From Planctomycetaceae bacterium (GTDB lineage Bacteria; Planctomycetota; Planctomycetia; Planctomycetales; Planctomycetaceae), in the NCBI GenBank assembly GCA_028284145.1, contig JANQSH010000004.1, positions 1 to 59,102 on the forward strand: 59,102 nt of DNA, given 5' to 3'. The translations under genes were made by a program, and so were the position numbers. Below are positions 39,987-49,274 of this stretch, piece by piece. Position 1 is the stretch's first letter. Every line of letters starts with the position of its first letter. The notes below the pieces were generated by a model. That model saw only the letters and a list, made by a program, of their open reading frames with translations, had not been told where the DNA came from and did no database searches.

Positions 39987-40517
39987 GTGGTGTACAATGT
40001 CGGAGCCAACCTTTTCAAGGTCAACGAATTATTCAACACCGATCCATTACCCGTGTCTGACAACCACCCGCCCACGATCATTGTTGTGCATCCCAAAGAA
40101 CGCCGCCGTAAATGCACGGTTGAACCACTGCGTGGCATTGCAGGGTTTGAATTCCGCAATTTCAAACCGGGGTGTCCGGTCAAACGGTTGGAAAATTACG
40201 TACGTCTGGCCATGGACGGACCACTGTTGACCAGAGATGATGCAGATCGTGGCTTGCTGGTACTCGATGCGACCTGGCGGCATGTCGCTCCGATGGAGGA
40301 AGCGTACTCCCATGTGGAAAAGCGGAGCTTGCCAATCTGGAAGACCGCCTATCCGCGCATCTCAAAGATGTTCGATGATCCTGCCGGTGGACTTGCGACT
40401 ATTGAGGCTCTGTTTCTCGCCTGTCATCAAGTGGGTCGGGAAACCGAGGGGTTACTGGACGACTATCACTGGAAAGAGGAATTCCTGCGGCTGAATGGAA
40501 TGCCCACAAAGTTATAG
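39987..40517 (+). CDS. Tsr3-like protein (DUF367 family)
   Basis: Up to 176 residues from GTG 39987; GTG at 40053 ([21 protein letters not shown]) is the more likely start because family similarity begins there (154 residues). Pattern of the Tsr3/DUF367 family: [47 protein letters not shown] and [36 protein letters not shown]. Tsr3 is a SAM-dependent aminocarboxypropyl transferase acting on 18S/16S rRNA in eukaryotes and archaea; a bacterial planctomycete version could modify rRNA or another RNA. Function here is an inference. Confidence 0.7.
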   Translation: MVYNVGANLFKVNELFNTDPLPVSDNHPPTIIVVHPKERRRKCTVEPLRGIAGFEFRNFKPGCPVKRLENYVRLAMDGPLLTRDDADRGLLVLDATWRHVAPMEEAYSHVEKRSLPIWKTAYPRISKMFDDPAGGLATIEALFLACHQVGRETEGLLDDYHWKEEFLRLNGMPTKL

Positions 40518-40540
40518 CACCCTGGTTCCTGCAACTCGCA

Positions 40541-42145
40541 TCACGGCTTGGGATTCAAGCGTTCCTTACGATTGCGGCTCGGTCGTTTCTGTAACTCGGG
40601 TGCACCCTCAATCCAGGTCAAATCGGACCAGAGCGGGGTATCGTTTGGCTGATTTTTCCCCGGCGTGGTGCGGCCATTCACCACGATCTCGGTGATTCGC
40701 TTTGTCAGTTTCTTCACAACTTCGGGGTGATCCTGCAAAATATCATGATCCTCACCCGAATCTTTCGCCAGGTTGTACAACTCCAGTCCGTTTTCCCGGT
40801 GTGGCATGACCAGTTTCCATTCTCCTTCGCGGATGGCGAACCGGCCCTGCATTGCGTGATGGATCATCGCAGACCGCGGTTCGATGTTTTTATTGTTCAG
40901 CAACACGTTGAGAAAGCTGACACTGTCTTCACCTGCATTGGCAGGTAATGGCTGATTGAGCATTTCCGCGAACGTCGCCAGCAGGTCAGTTTGACAAACC
41001 GGTTTGTCCCACACCCGGCCTGGTTTGACTTTCGCGGGCCAGCGGATGAAGAACGGCACACGATGTCCTCCCTCGTGGATGGAGCGTTTGCCCTCCCGAT
41101 AAATGCCATTGCTGGCATGCTGGAACCGCTTGCGTCGTTCCCGCCAGGTCGTTTCCGGTCCGTTGTCGCTGGTAAAGATGACGATCGTATTTTCCGTCAG
41201 TTTTTCCCGATCCAGCAGATCGAGCAATCGTCCCAGATGCCAGTCAGTTTCCAAAATGAAATCACCATAAGCGCCAGCTTCCGTCTTGCCACGAAACCTC
41301 TTCAGCGGGATAACTGGCTTGTGAGGCGAAGTATACGGCAGGTAGAGAAAAAACGGATGGCCGGTTCGTGCAGCCGGAGCCACGTTTTCGATCCACTCGA
41401 TAGTCTTATCAGTGAACCGGGTAAGACATTCCGAATCGACAAAATTGGAAGCGACCTCCATCAGGGTTTTGTTGTACTTCTCTTCATACGGCGGCATGAT
41501 GCGATAGTCGGAAAGCGCGATGCGGTTCAGTCTCTTTCTGGTGAAGAGTGTTGGCGGAACCTTGGCATGCCGGCCTTCAAACCAGGCCAAAACGCCGTAA
41601 TTCATCGACGCGGGGATGCCCCAGAAATAATCGAAACCTTTGTCCAGAGGCATATCGCGGACTGGTTGCCTCCAGTCCCGATCGTTGATTTCACCGGGAA
41701 AATCCATCCCCAAATGCCATTTGCCCACCATCGCGGTGACATAACCCTGTTCTTTGAGGAAAGATGCCAGTGTCATGCGGTCGTCGGCAATCAGACATTT
41801 CCCTTCGGCGCTCATCACGCCCCGCTTGAGTGTCGTCCGCCAGGAATACCGGCCGGTCAACAACCCGTAACGTGAGGGAGTACAGACGGTATCGCTGCAA
41901 TGTCCGTCGGAAAACGTCAGTCCCTCTTTCGCCAAACGGTCGATGTTCAACGTCTTGAATTTCGATTCGGGATTCAGGCAACTGGCATCGCCGAATCCCT
42001 GATCGTCGGTGTAAACGATGATGATATTCGGCCGGGTGATCGCTTTTGGAGACGTTTTCTTTGTTGCCGGGGCCGATTTGCTGAACGTAACAAAGTTGCA
42101 AAGACAAAGGCCAGCAATAACAACTCGGAACCAGAACGGCGTCAT
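40541..42145 (-). CDS. Secreted arylsulfatase
   Basis: 534 residues from the ATG at 42145 with GGGAG upstream. Signal peptide (FRVVIAGLCLCNFVTFSKSA). Calcium-binding start NIIIVYTDDQGFGD and the formylglycine motif CTPSRYGLLTG (Cys88, to be oxidised to formylglycine by a FGE or anSME enzyme not in the window). KWHLGMD and VIFTSDNGPET are further family markers. Cleaves sulfate esters, probably of algal polysaccharides, in the periplasm or outside. Second sulfatase is divergent at 42647. Confidence 0.92.
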   Translation of the reverse strand: MTPFWFRVVIAGLCLCNFVTFSKSAPATKKTSPKAITRPNIIIVYTDDQGFGDASCLNPESKFKTLNIDRLAKEGLTFSDGHCSDTVCTPSRYGLLTGRYSWRTTLKRGVMSAEGKCLIADDRMTLASFLKEQGYVTAMVGKWHLGMDFPGEINDRDWRQPVRDMPLDKGFDYFWGIPASMNYGVLAWFEGRHAKVPPTLFTRKRLNRIALSDYRIMPPYEEKYNKTLMEVASNFVDSECLTRFTDKTIEWIENVAPAARTGHPFFLYLPYTSPHKPVIPLKRFRGKTEAGAYGDFILETDWHLGRLLDLLDREKLTENTIVIFTSDNGPETTWRERRKRFQHASNGIYREGKRSIHEGGHRVPFFIRWPAKVKPGRVWDKPVCQTDLLATFAEMLNQPLPANAGEDSVSFLNVLLNNKNIEPRSAMIHHAMQGRFAIREGEWKLVMPHRENGLELYNLAKDSGEDHDILQDHPEVVKKLTKRITEIVVNGRTTPGKNQPNDTPLWSDLTWIEGAPELQKRPSRNRKERLNPKP

Positions 42146-42646
42146 ACGAAAACTCCCGAGAGAGAATAGAATGTCTATCTCGATAGATCGAAAAGAGGTA
42201 GCGCGATCGCTTCGATTCGCGAAGTATTTCTGGTGTTGGTGAATGGTGTTATACCGTTTGATGTCGTGGTATTGTGCGGTTGGGGGATACGGTCCAAAGT
42301 GGGATGTGCCGACAGGAAAGCAGGCATTCAGGGGGTGAACCGAACCCGTCTGGCGCAATGTTCATTCCAGGCTCTGTCCCGCAATTGCTCAAATGGACAT
42401 TTCAACAACCAGACAACGTTGTTTTTTCGTCGGATTTCAGCGGAAAACGTAACCTTATTATATCGACGTCACAACGGCAACTTTGAATAAAAGGACAGAG
42501 CCTGCAGTGCCGGTCGAGTTAATCAATTCTCACACCCGCATTTTGAATTACGGAACGACGTTGCAAAGAGTACGGACAGAGGCCATGATGAATGCAATCC
42601 AACCGCGACAACAAAATTCCCGTTTTGGCTTCAGGAAAGTTCTGAC
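42146..42646. other. Divergent promoter region between sulfatases
   Basis: 500 bp, AT-richer than its surroundings. An ACAACGTTGT palindrome followed by a T-run lies near 42413-42430. No gene. Presumably holds both sulfatase promoters. Confidence 0.45.
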
Positions 42647-44164
42647 ATGCCATTTCCGATCCACCTGGATTTCGATCGAATAGCTGTCGCCCGAGCTGGT
42701 CGGCTGATCATCGTCATCGCCACCTGTTTGATGACCTTTGGATCCTCCATTGTCGCGGAAGAACGTGCACCGAATATTCTGTTTATCTATCTCGATGATT
42801 TCGGGTGGCGCGATACCGGCTATATGGGTTCCGATTTCTACGAAACACCACATCTCGACAAGCTGGCCAAAGGAGGCATGATTTTTACCGACGCCTATTC
42901 CTGTGCAGCGAATTGTGCCCCGGCACGGGCCTGTCTACTTTCCGGTCAGTACACTCCCCGTCATGAGGTTTACAACGTCGGTACGGAACCCCGTGGAAAT
43001 ACGAAGTATCGCAAGCTAAAGCACATCCCCGGAACAGCCACGCTGAATCCAAAAATCAAAACCTGGGCTCATCAACTGAAAAAGACAGGTTACAAAACGG
43101 CAACCATCGGGAAATGGCATCTCAGCGACGATCCTTTGCCTCACGGTTTTGATGTGAACATTGGCGGGACACATTCCGGCAGCCCACCCAGAGGTTATTA
43201 TCCACCGCACCCCAAAGCACCCAGGTTGAAAGATGCGTCAGAGAATGAGTACCTGACCGACCGGCTGAGTGAGGAAACGATCAAGTTCATTTCGGCGAAC
43301 AGGGAAAACCGCTGGGCCGTCTATCTGGCGCACTTCGCTGTCCATACTCCGCTCGATGCGAAGCGTGAATTGGTGAAAAAATATGAGGCCAGGAAACCCG
43401 GGAAACTGCACAATCATGTCACCATGGCGACGATGATTCAGTCGGTTGATGACGGTGTGGGATTGATCGTCACAAAGTTGGAAGAACTTGGATTGCGTGA
43501 CAACACGGTCATTCTGTTTTCATCCGACAACGGAGGTTATGGACCGGCAACCGATATGGCTCCGCTCAAAGGGTACAAGGGAACCTATTACGAAGGCGGC
43601 ATACGCGAGCCGTTTTTCGTCAACTGGCCGGGCAGGATCAAACTGGGACAGAAGTGCGATATCCCGACGACTGGTGTCGATCTCTACCCGACGATCTGCG
43701 AACTGGCCGACGCGAAATTACCTGCCAACCAACCCATCGATGGTGTCAGCCTTGTCCCACTGCTGTTAAAAGGGGAACAGAAAGGACTGGCCAATCGTGC
43801 AATCTTCTGGCATTTCCCCGCGTATCTGCAGTCATATTCGGTGACCAGCGAACAACGCGACCGCCTGTTCCGGTCGAGACCCTGCAGCATTATCCGTAAA
43901 GGGGACTGGAAGCTGCATCACTATTTCGAGGACAACGGACTGGAACTCTACAACTTGCGAGAGGACATCAGCGAGGCGAATGACCTGTCGACGGCCAATT
44001 CCAAAAAGCGGGATGATCTGCTGCGCGAATTGGAAGCCTGGCGCAAACGGACGAACGCTCCGGTGCCATCCGAAATGAACCCCGACTACGACGAGAAGGC
44101 AGATATGGCTGCACGTGCGGGAACCGATCGAAACAGGAAGAATAAAGACAGGAAAAAGGAATAG
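42647..44164 (+). CDS. Secreted sulfatase
   Basis: 505 residues. Signal peptide region (RAGRLIIVIATCLMTFGSSIV). Calcium site NILFIYLDDFGWRD, formylglycine motif CAPARACLLSG (Cys90, in CxPxR), KWHLSDDPLPHGFD and VILFSSDNGGYG. Acts outside the cytoplasm on sulfated glycans, the product family typical of planctomycetes. A basic C-terminal tail (RAGTDRNRKNKDRKK) is present. A minus-oriented 99-bp repeat begins right after the TAG stop. Confidence 0.92.
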   Translation: MPFPIHLDFDRIAVARAGRLIIVIATCLMTFGSSIVAEERAPNILFIYLDDFGWRDTGYMGSDFYETPHLDKLAKGGMIFTDAYSCAANCAPARACLLSGQYTPRHEVYNVGTEPRGNTKYRKLKHIPGTATLNPKIKTWAHQLKKTGYKTATIGKWHLSDDPLPHGFDVNIGGTHSGSPPRGYYPPHPKAPRLKDASENEYLTDRLSEETIKFISANRENRWAVYLAHFAVHTPLDAKRELVKKYEARKPGKLHNHVTMATMIQSVDDGVGLIVTKLEELGLRDNTVILFSSDNGGYGPATDMAPLKGYKGTYYEGGIREPFFVNWPGRIKLGQKCDIPTTGVDLYPTICELADAKLPANQPIDGVSLVPLLLKGEQKGLANRAIFWHFPAYLQSYSVTSEQRDRLFRSRPCSIIRKGDWKLHHYFEDNGLELYNLREDISEANDLSTANSKKRDDLLRELEAWRKRTNAPVPSEMNPDYDEKADMAARAGTDRNRKNKDRKKE

Positions 44165-44263
44165 CAGTGCCTTGTCAAGGCTTTGTTGGGAGAGCGGGTT
44201 GACATAACCCACTCCGTTGTCGCTCCTTGCAACTTCATCAACCCTTCTTTTCAGTCTTGATGG
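44165..44263 (-). repeat. Second interspersed repeat family, copy A
   Basis: 99 bp, starting at the base after the sulfatase stop. In minus orientation: GTTGATGAAGTTGCAAGGAG, CGACAACGGAG, GGGTTATGTCAA, AAAGCCTTG and AAGGCACTG. Copy B at 47814-47914 shares this order. Confidence 0.85.
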
Positions 44264-44394
44264 TTCAGTAGTCAGATTTCGCAGTTTCTGTAGAGCAGGG
44301 GCCTCGATTGCCTCGAAGAAGTGTGATCGATGTAATTCCGGAAAGAAGGCAGACGGAAGCCTGCCCCCACAAGAATGAAAGTAGCGTACACATA

Positions 44395-45993
44395 ATGAAT
44401 GCTCGTTCATTTATGCCTCGAAAGGAATGGTTCCGGCCTGCTGTTGTTTGTCTTGCCCTGGTTACCTGGCACGCTCAAAATCATGTCACCTTCGCTCAGT
44501 CAGATCAGCCGGAGTCGGCCTGGCAGGTTGAATATCTCAAGCGGCATGGCGTCGAGTTGAGTGCCGAAGGGTTGCTCAAATACGTTCGCACGCTGATACC
44601 AGATGATGGAATTGATGATCGAATCAAATCGTTGATTGACCGTCTGGGAGATTCCCAATACTTCGTCCGCGAGGCTGCCACCCAGGAGTTGACCGACCTG
44701 GGCGAACCGGCGTTGCCCTGGTTGAGAGAGGCTTTCAAATCGCACGATCTTGAGATTTCCGTCCGGGCAAAAATAGTGGCGGAACGAATTGGGTTACGAC
44801 TGGACACTGGCGTTCGCGATGCCCTCAGTCTGGCCGTCATGCATCAATTGAAGCGTTTCCGGTCTCCCGAAGCGTTGCCGCTTCTCCTTAAAGTCCTGCC
44901 ACAGATGAAAAGCCACATGCAGCGGGATACTATACATGAGGCGATCTGGGCCAACGCTTCGTTCAAAGTTCATGAAGAACTGCTGGTTGACGAGATCAAA
45001 AAAAACGACGCGAGGACACTGGCTGTGAGTCTTGTTGCTTTGGAAATTTCCACTGGTGAGAAATCTGTTGAACTTCTGGGGCAATATCTCGCCGATTTCC
45101 GGGAAGAAATCCGACTTGCAACCGCGCGTGCATTGTTGAATCACCGCCCACAACAATGCCTGACGGTTCTTCTGGCGCTGCTCGATTCAAAAGACTTTGA
45201 GACCCGCATGCACGCCGTTTGGCTGCTCAGTGATCTGACCGGGCATCGATTTGGTCTGGATGGTCGTGACAATTTTCAGGCTGCGACAACGCGTTGGAAA
45301 ACATGGGCGAAGACGAAAACCAGCGACCTGGAACTGCCGGTGGGAACGTCACGCCTCGATCTGATGCGCGCCCTCCTGCTGTTTCACGAGCCATTTGCAC
45401 TCAATCAGAAAATTGACAAGACGTATGGCCGCATGCGTTATGAAACCAGCCTACCGGCTGTTGCTCGTGTTCAGGATGGCATCTTGTATCTGGAGTCGCC
45501 CGCCCGCGAAGCCGATCAGAGTCTGTTCGTTGAGTCCAAAACGTTATTGGGCGAAGGTCAGTTTCCCAGAAGTTTTGTGATCAAGACGAAAATGGGAGGC
45601 GAGAACAAGAGTGCGGGAGTCTGGCATGTCGGTCTTTCGGTAGGGGACATTAAATTCCTGTTTCACCCAGGCTACAATAGCGGCGGCTTTCGGGTCGAAA
45701 GACGCGTCAGTCACGACTACATCACCCGGAATGAGGATATGGGTTTGAATCCTGGAGGGAATGCTCTTTTTGACGTCACGCTTCGTGTAAAACGAGATAA
45801 AAAAGGTGATGTGGAGTTCGACTATCTTGCCGTCGATCCGCGCAATCCGAACCAGAAATTCCAAAAGCAAATCAAGGTTGATCGCAAGTCGATTCCCCGC
45901 ATTGATCGCATCGGACTGGAAAGAAGCGGCAATTCTGGTGGTGCCGGGATGTATGGCCCGCTGCAGATTGAGTTTGATCCCTCACCGAAATAA
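44395..45993 (+). CDS. Secreted protein with HEAT-like repeats and C-terminal beta domain
   Basis: 532 residues from the ATG at 44395. Signal peptide (about 1-34, ending TFAQS). Residues 60-300 form paired helices typical of HEAT/PBS repeats (LIDRLGDSQYFVREAATQEL, LRLDTGVRDALSLAVMHQL, EIRLATARALLNHRPQQCL). The C-terminal part (about 370-532) is beta-rich: MRYETSLPAVARVQDGILYL, VWHVGLSVGDIKFLFHPGYN and FDYLAVDPRNPNQKF, perhaps a concanavalin-like carbohydrate-binding fold. Next to the sulfatase on the same strand, so a role in polysaccharide handling is plausible but unproven. Confidence 0.6.
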   Translation: MNARSFMPRKEWFRPAVVCLALVTWHAQNHVTFAQSDQPESAWQVEYLKRHGVELSAEGLLKYVRTLIPDDGIDDRIKSLIDRLGDSQYFVREAATQELTDLGEPALPWLREAFKSHDLEISVRAKIVAERIGLRLDTGVRDALSLAVMHQLKRFRSPEALPLLLKVLPQMKSHMQRDTIHEAIWANASFKVHEELLVDEIKKNDARTLAVSLVALEISTGEKSVELLGQYLADFREEIRLATARALLNHRPQQCLTVLLALLDSKDFETRMHAVWLLSDLTGHRFGLDGRDNFQAATTRWKTWAKTKTSDLELPVGTSRLDLMRALLLFHEPFALNQKIDKTYGRMRYETSLPAVARVQDGILYLESPAREADQSLFVESKTLLGEGQFPRSFVIKTKMGGENKSAGVWHVGLSVGDIKFLFHPGYNSGGFRVERRVSHDYITRNEDMGLNPGGNALFDVTLRVKRDKKGDVEFDYLAVDPRNPNQKFQKQIKVDRKSIPRIDRIGLERSGNSGGAGMYGPLQIEFDPSPK

Positions 45994-46093
45994 GAATGGA
46001 ATGGAATTGACCATTCAGAACACGTTCCAGAGATTGAATGGCTGGTCAGCGGAAACCTCCCAATTTGTGAAGCGAATCCGATCAACATGCACG

Positions 46094-46273
46094 TCAGGAG
46101 GCAGGCCAGTAAAGCCGTTCCAACGGAATCAGCACCTTTGCTGCCGGTCGAAATGCTTCGTAATACTGAACGACCAATTCGCTCAACCTCTCAAGATCGA
46201 TGAGTGTGACTGGGATGCTGGAACGGTCTGGTAACTTTGCTGCCTGAGCCTGCCGCATCAACCAGACTGCTCC
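46094..46273 (-). pseudogene. Decayed C-terminal fragment of a DNA methyltransferase/restriction-type gene
   Basis: On the minus strand, just after hicA, about 59 codons read GAVWLMRQAQAAKLPDRSSI and PVTLIDLERLSELVVQYYE, ending in VLIPLERLYWPAS and a stop. The LIDLERLxELxxxYYE...LIPLxRxYWP ending resembles the C-terminus of some site-specific DNA methyltransferases/restriction proteins. The N-terminal bulk is missing. Identification from memory of the motif. Confidence 0.35.
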
Positions 46274-46274
46274 A

Positions 46275-46505
46275 TTACCTTGATGCTTCGATAAATTCTT
46301 CGATCGTGACTTCAGCATCTCGGATGATGCTGCGTAATGTACCTTTCTTGAGGCTTTTCTTGCCCCAATCGGGAACGGTAACGACTTTGGGGTGGCCATC
46401 CTTTTTCATGACAACATGGCTGCCCTTTCGGCGGTCTTCGTGAAAACCAAGATTCTCTAATGCGCGGATCGCCTGTGGCCCCGTCATGTCGGGCAGGCTA
46501 GGCAT
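46275..46505 (-). CDS. hicA: HicA-family mRNA interferase toxin
   Basis: 76 residues. HicA fold: RALENLGFHEDRRKGSHVVMKKDGHPKVVTVPDWGKKSLKKGTLRSIIRDA. The catalytic His is in KGSHVVM. HicA degrades mRNA in a toxin-antitoxin pair. It overlaps the upstream hicB by 8 bases on the minus strand, so it is made only after antitoxin (order hicB-hicA, the reverse of the common one). Confidence 0.88.
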   Translation of the reverse strand: MPSLPDMTGPQAIRALENLGFHEDRRKGSHVVMKKDGHPKVVTVPDWGKKSLKKGTLRSIIRDAEVTIEEFIEASR

Positions 46506-46815
46506 TTAGAATGACCCATCGCTCAATCGTATTCTCAGGCTTGTCAAAAGGATCTTCGTTTGTCCAGGGAGTTGGCATGCCAGATTCGATGTAAGACTCC
46601 ATAGCGGCTGAAAATGCTTCGCGAATGTGTTCGATCGCCTCGTCGATTGTATTTCCTTCGGAAATGATGCCAGGAAGTGAGGCGACGATTACAGAATACC
46701 CTTCCTCATCGGGAGTGATCCACAACCGACAGTGGTATGCGCATTCTGGTTGATAAAAAAACGTGTCACTAATTCTACTTCCTGGTGTACTAATTGGAGA
46801 CTTTATGGTGGTCAT
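46498..46815 (-). CDS. hicB: HicB-family antitoxin
   Basis: 105 residues. Core YHCRLWITPDEEGYSVIVASLPGIISEGNTIDEAIEHIREAFSAAMESYI is the HicB partial RNase H-like fold that binds HicA. Residues 1-30 form a variable N-terminus, and no C-terminal DNA-binding domain is seen (it ends WVILNA). Overlaps hicA downstream by 8 bases and the upstream gene by 4 (ATGA). Confidence 0.85.
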   Translation of the reverse strand: MTTIKSPISTPGSRISDTFFYQPECAYHCRLWITPDEEGYSVIVASLPGIISEGNTIDEAIEHIREAFSAAMESYIESGMPTPWTNEDPFDKPENTIERWVILNA

Positions 46816-47318
46816 TCATCACCTCCGTCGGATTCTGGATCGACAACCTGAATTCTCCATGACCCAAGTATTTTTCCCTCACAAATTGCCTCAATCGCGT
46901 AAGCGCCGAACTCCACTGGGGTACGCGGTAGCAGCTTTGGCAAAGGCAGTCGCATTTCGACAGTTGCAAGAGGATTCGAGCAATCCAATCCGAAATTCAA
47001 ATGGAATTCCACTTTGTAATCGGAGAGGCGAACATATCGAATCTCCATCTCTATATGATCCTGGACCTCAGTCATGCAAAGGTAGAGAGTCGGGGATCCC
47101 GCGTCCGTGTAGTCGGGTCTAAAAGTCCTCCCGCCTTCGACGGGAATCTTTTTTGTTGTGCCGGGCTGTTGAGCCTTTTGCATTGATGCCGAAATTCGAG
47201 TAAATGTTCCCGCGATGATCCACTTACCGGAAGCGTTGTCGCAATAGACGTTGTCAGCAACGATAAGTGATTGCAGGATGGGTTTCGGCAATTTGGCGAA
47301 CCTCTTTTTATTCGACAA
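46812..47318 (-). CDS. DUF6941-like protein, first gene of the hicBA operon
   Basis: 168 residues from TTG at 47318 (no ATG in frame before an upstream stop; start uncertain). Reads PKPILQSLIVADNVYCDNASGKWIIAGTFTRI at its start, similar to DUF6941-type proteins of bacteria, whose function is unknown. The C-terminal part is beta-rich (YLCMTEVQDHIEMEIRYVRLSD). It ends in ATGA overlapping hicB's start, so the three genes are surely co-translated. Whether it takes part in the toxin system is unknown. Confidence 0.6.
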   Translation of the reverse strand: MSNKKRFAKLPKPILQSLIVADNVYCDNASGKWIIAGTFTRISASMQKAQQPGTTKKIPVEGGRTFRPDYTDAGSPTLYLCMTEVQDHIEMEIRYVRLSDYKVEFHLNFGLDCSNPLATVEMRLPLPKLLPRTPVEFGAYAIEAICEGKILGSWRIQVVDPESDGGDE

Positions 47319-47946
47319 GAACGCGCCGGATAATTCATTTTAATGCTACGCCACAGGCAACACGAAATCAACAGTTTCCCCTTACACTGGTCGCAAAAGA
47401 CCCTTTCATTCAAAGCTCGTCAGTTTCACTCATCACTCAAGCTACATGCTTCGGAGGTAATTGCATTCCGCAGCGGATTTCACGCCTCTCTCCAGTCATC
47501 CTGCCTGTTCCCCTCTCATCCGGGTTGTTGCATCCTTCGGAAACGAGATCGCGCGACTCGTGTGATGTGGAGAAACGGAACGCGAGGATATTGCCCGGGG
47601 TCTGGCAATCGCTTCGCGTCCCAACTGTTGTGATGCCAAGCAGTAATCGCCACGAGTGGCGCAATCCATATTTTTGGAAAAATCTTTACAGGAGTGTGAG
47701 GCTGACCACATTTTTACATGCTCTTCCTGCCGATACATCCCAACAAGGACGCGTTGTCGAATGCGACGGCGTTATGTCCGGCACGCCGATACGTTAACAC
47801 CCAAAATTAGTGGACCGTCAAAACTGAAAATTGGGTTTGATGAAGTTGCAAGGAGCGACAACGGAGCGGGTTATGTCAATCCGCATCCTGAAACAAAGCC
47901 TTGAAAAGGCACTGGAGTCCCGACGTGCCAGGGGGATTGAAAGGAT
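47319..47946. other. 630-bp intergenic region with repeat copy
   Basis: No supported gene; frames present look like non-coding. Contains the second-family repeat copy B (47814-47914). The remainder has no feature I recognise. Confidence 0.5.
47814..47914 (+). repeat. Second interspersed repeat family, copy B
   Basis: 101 bp, inverted relative to copy A at 44165-44263. Shared blocks: TTTGATGAAGTTGCAAGGAG, CGACAACGGAG, GGGTTATGTCAATCC, AAAGCCTTG, AAGGCACTG; by eye about four fifths identical. AAGCCTTG/AAGGC can form a hairpin at its 3' end. Confidence 0.85.
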
Positions 47947-49143
47947 ATGACCATGTCTCTGCGATGGAACGCATTGGGGATGTGTCTTCTCGGCTTGGCG
48001 ATTGGAACATCGAGCCTGAAGACGACTGAAGCTGCCGAAAAAGTGAAGTGGAACAAGAACTTTCGCGCCGCCGCGATTGAGTCCACAAAAACCAGGAAAC
48101 CGATGATTGTGGAAATCACGGCAGAGTGGTGCAAGTACTGCCACAAGATGATGGAAACGACTTTTCAGGATGAGAAAGTTGTTCGGCAGATCAATTCCTG
48201 CTACATCCCGGTGTCTGTCAATGCAGATCACCACCCGAAAATCGTCAAGGCGATCGGCGTGAAAGGCCTGCCCACGACCGTGTTGATCTCTCCGGATCTG
48301 GAAGTGATCGAAAAGATCACCGGTTTCAAATCGGCTGATCAAATGGCGCAGCGACTCGGCAAACATTGCAAAGTTCCCGCCAATGCTGCCTCTCGCCGAC
48401 CGGCGTTTGAAAGCATGACGGCAGCGGCACCTGTTAATCGGGCACCTGCCTTTGGTTCACACGAAAAACCTGTTGCCGACATGCACTTGTTTGAAACCCC
48501 CGGTTTCGACGCTCCTGCCGTGGAAACCGTAAAGCATACGGAAGAGCCGAACCCTTTCGCTGCCTTCCCGCCCGGGAACCCGAATGACTTCGCTGCACCA
48601 ACCGCGCCCACACCGGTTCCAGAGGCACCGGCATTGCCGGAATCCAGACCGGTTGAACCGGCTCAGGTGGCTGTGATTCATACACCAGTGGAATCGTCAT
48701 TTCCCAAAAAGGACGAGAAAGCCTCACCGGAACCGGTTTCTGTGCAGGCATCGGTTGAAACACCCAGGGAAGCACCCGTTGCTGAGGTAAAGCCGACCTA
48801 TCCGGAAGGTGTTTTCGGCGGACATTGTCTGGTCAGTATGCTTGATCAGGGCAAATTGACCGCCGGGCAGGAAGACTTGATGTCGGAATTCAACAGCGAG
48901 ATCGTCAAGCATGCGACTGCCGATCATCAGTCCCGCTTTGACAAAGACCCCGCGAAATACTGGCCTGCGGGGAACGGCTACTGTGCCGTGAGTGTCGTCG
49001 AAGATAACGAACTGCGAATGGGTGATCCGCAGTATGTTCTTGTCTATCGCAATCGACTCTGGTTCTTCTCATCGGAAGACCGACTGAACCGATTCTTCAG
49101 CAACCCCGACGCCTACATTCGCAAGGCAGATGAAAAGAAGTAA
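47947..49143 (+). CDS. Exported thioredoxin-fold protein with C-terminal YHS-like domain
   Basis: 398 residues. Signal peptide (LRWNALGMCLLGLAIGTSSLKTTEA) then a thioredoxin domain with WCKYC (Cys62, Cys65) and GLPTTVLISPDLEV. A long Pro/Ala/Glu linker (about 150-280) leads to a C-terminal domain with GHCLVSMLDQGKL, and FDKDPAKYWPAGNGYCAVSVVE and FFSNPDAYIRKA, like YHS or copper-binding folds. Probable periplasmic thiol protein, perhaps metal-related. Linker and tail domain are longer than typical DsbE-type proteins. Confidence 0.7.
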   Translation: MTMSLRWNALGMCLLGLAIGTSSLKTTEAAEKVKWNKNFRAAAIESTKTRKPMIVEITAEWCKYCHKMMETTFQDEKVVRQINSCYIPVSVNADHHPKIVKAIGVKGLPTTVLISPDLEVIEKITGFKSADQMAQRLGKHCKVPANAASRRPAFESMTAAAPVNRAPAFGSHEKPVADMHLFETPGFDAPAVETVKHTEEPNPFAAFPPGNPNDFAAPTAPTPVPEAPALPESRPVEPAQVAVIHTPVESSFPKKDEKASPEPVSVQASVETPREAPVAEVKPTYPEGVFGGHCLVSMLDQGKLTAGQEDLMSEFNSEIVKHATADHQSRFDKDPAKYWPAGNGYCAVSVVEDNELRMGDPQYVLVYRNRLWFFSSEDRLNRFFSNPDAYIRKADEKK

Positions 49144-49168
49144 AAACGATTCGATCCTGAGCGTCCTC

Positions 49169-49208
49169 AAGAGGTGCTTTTCGTTGGAAAAGTGCCTCTT
49201 TTCTTTTG
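49169..49208 (+). terminator. Rho-independent terminator after thioredoxin-fold gene
   Basis: Stem AAGAGGTGCTTTTC (49169-49182), loop GTTG, GAAAAGTGCCTCTT (49187-49200), then TTCTTTTG. Two non-Watson-Crick positions in the 14-bp stem. Confidence 0.85.
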
Positions 49209-49274
49209 CACGTTCGCACTTGCCTCAATCTCGAACAATACGAAATGGGTACCGTCCGGGAAAGACACCCGCAG

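Noticed and set aside
47267..47797. Open frame of 176 codons on the plus strand over the intergenic region
   Set aside because: Overlaps the start of the DUF6941-like gene in antisense and has no protein-like composition.
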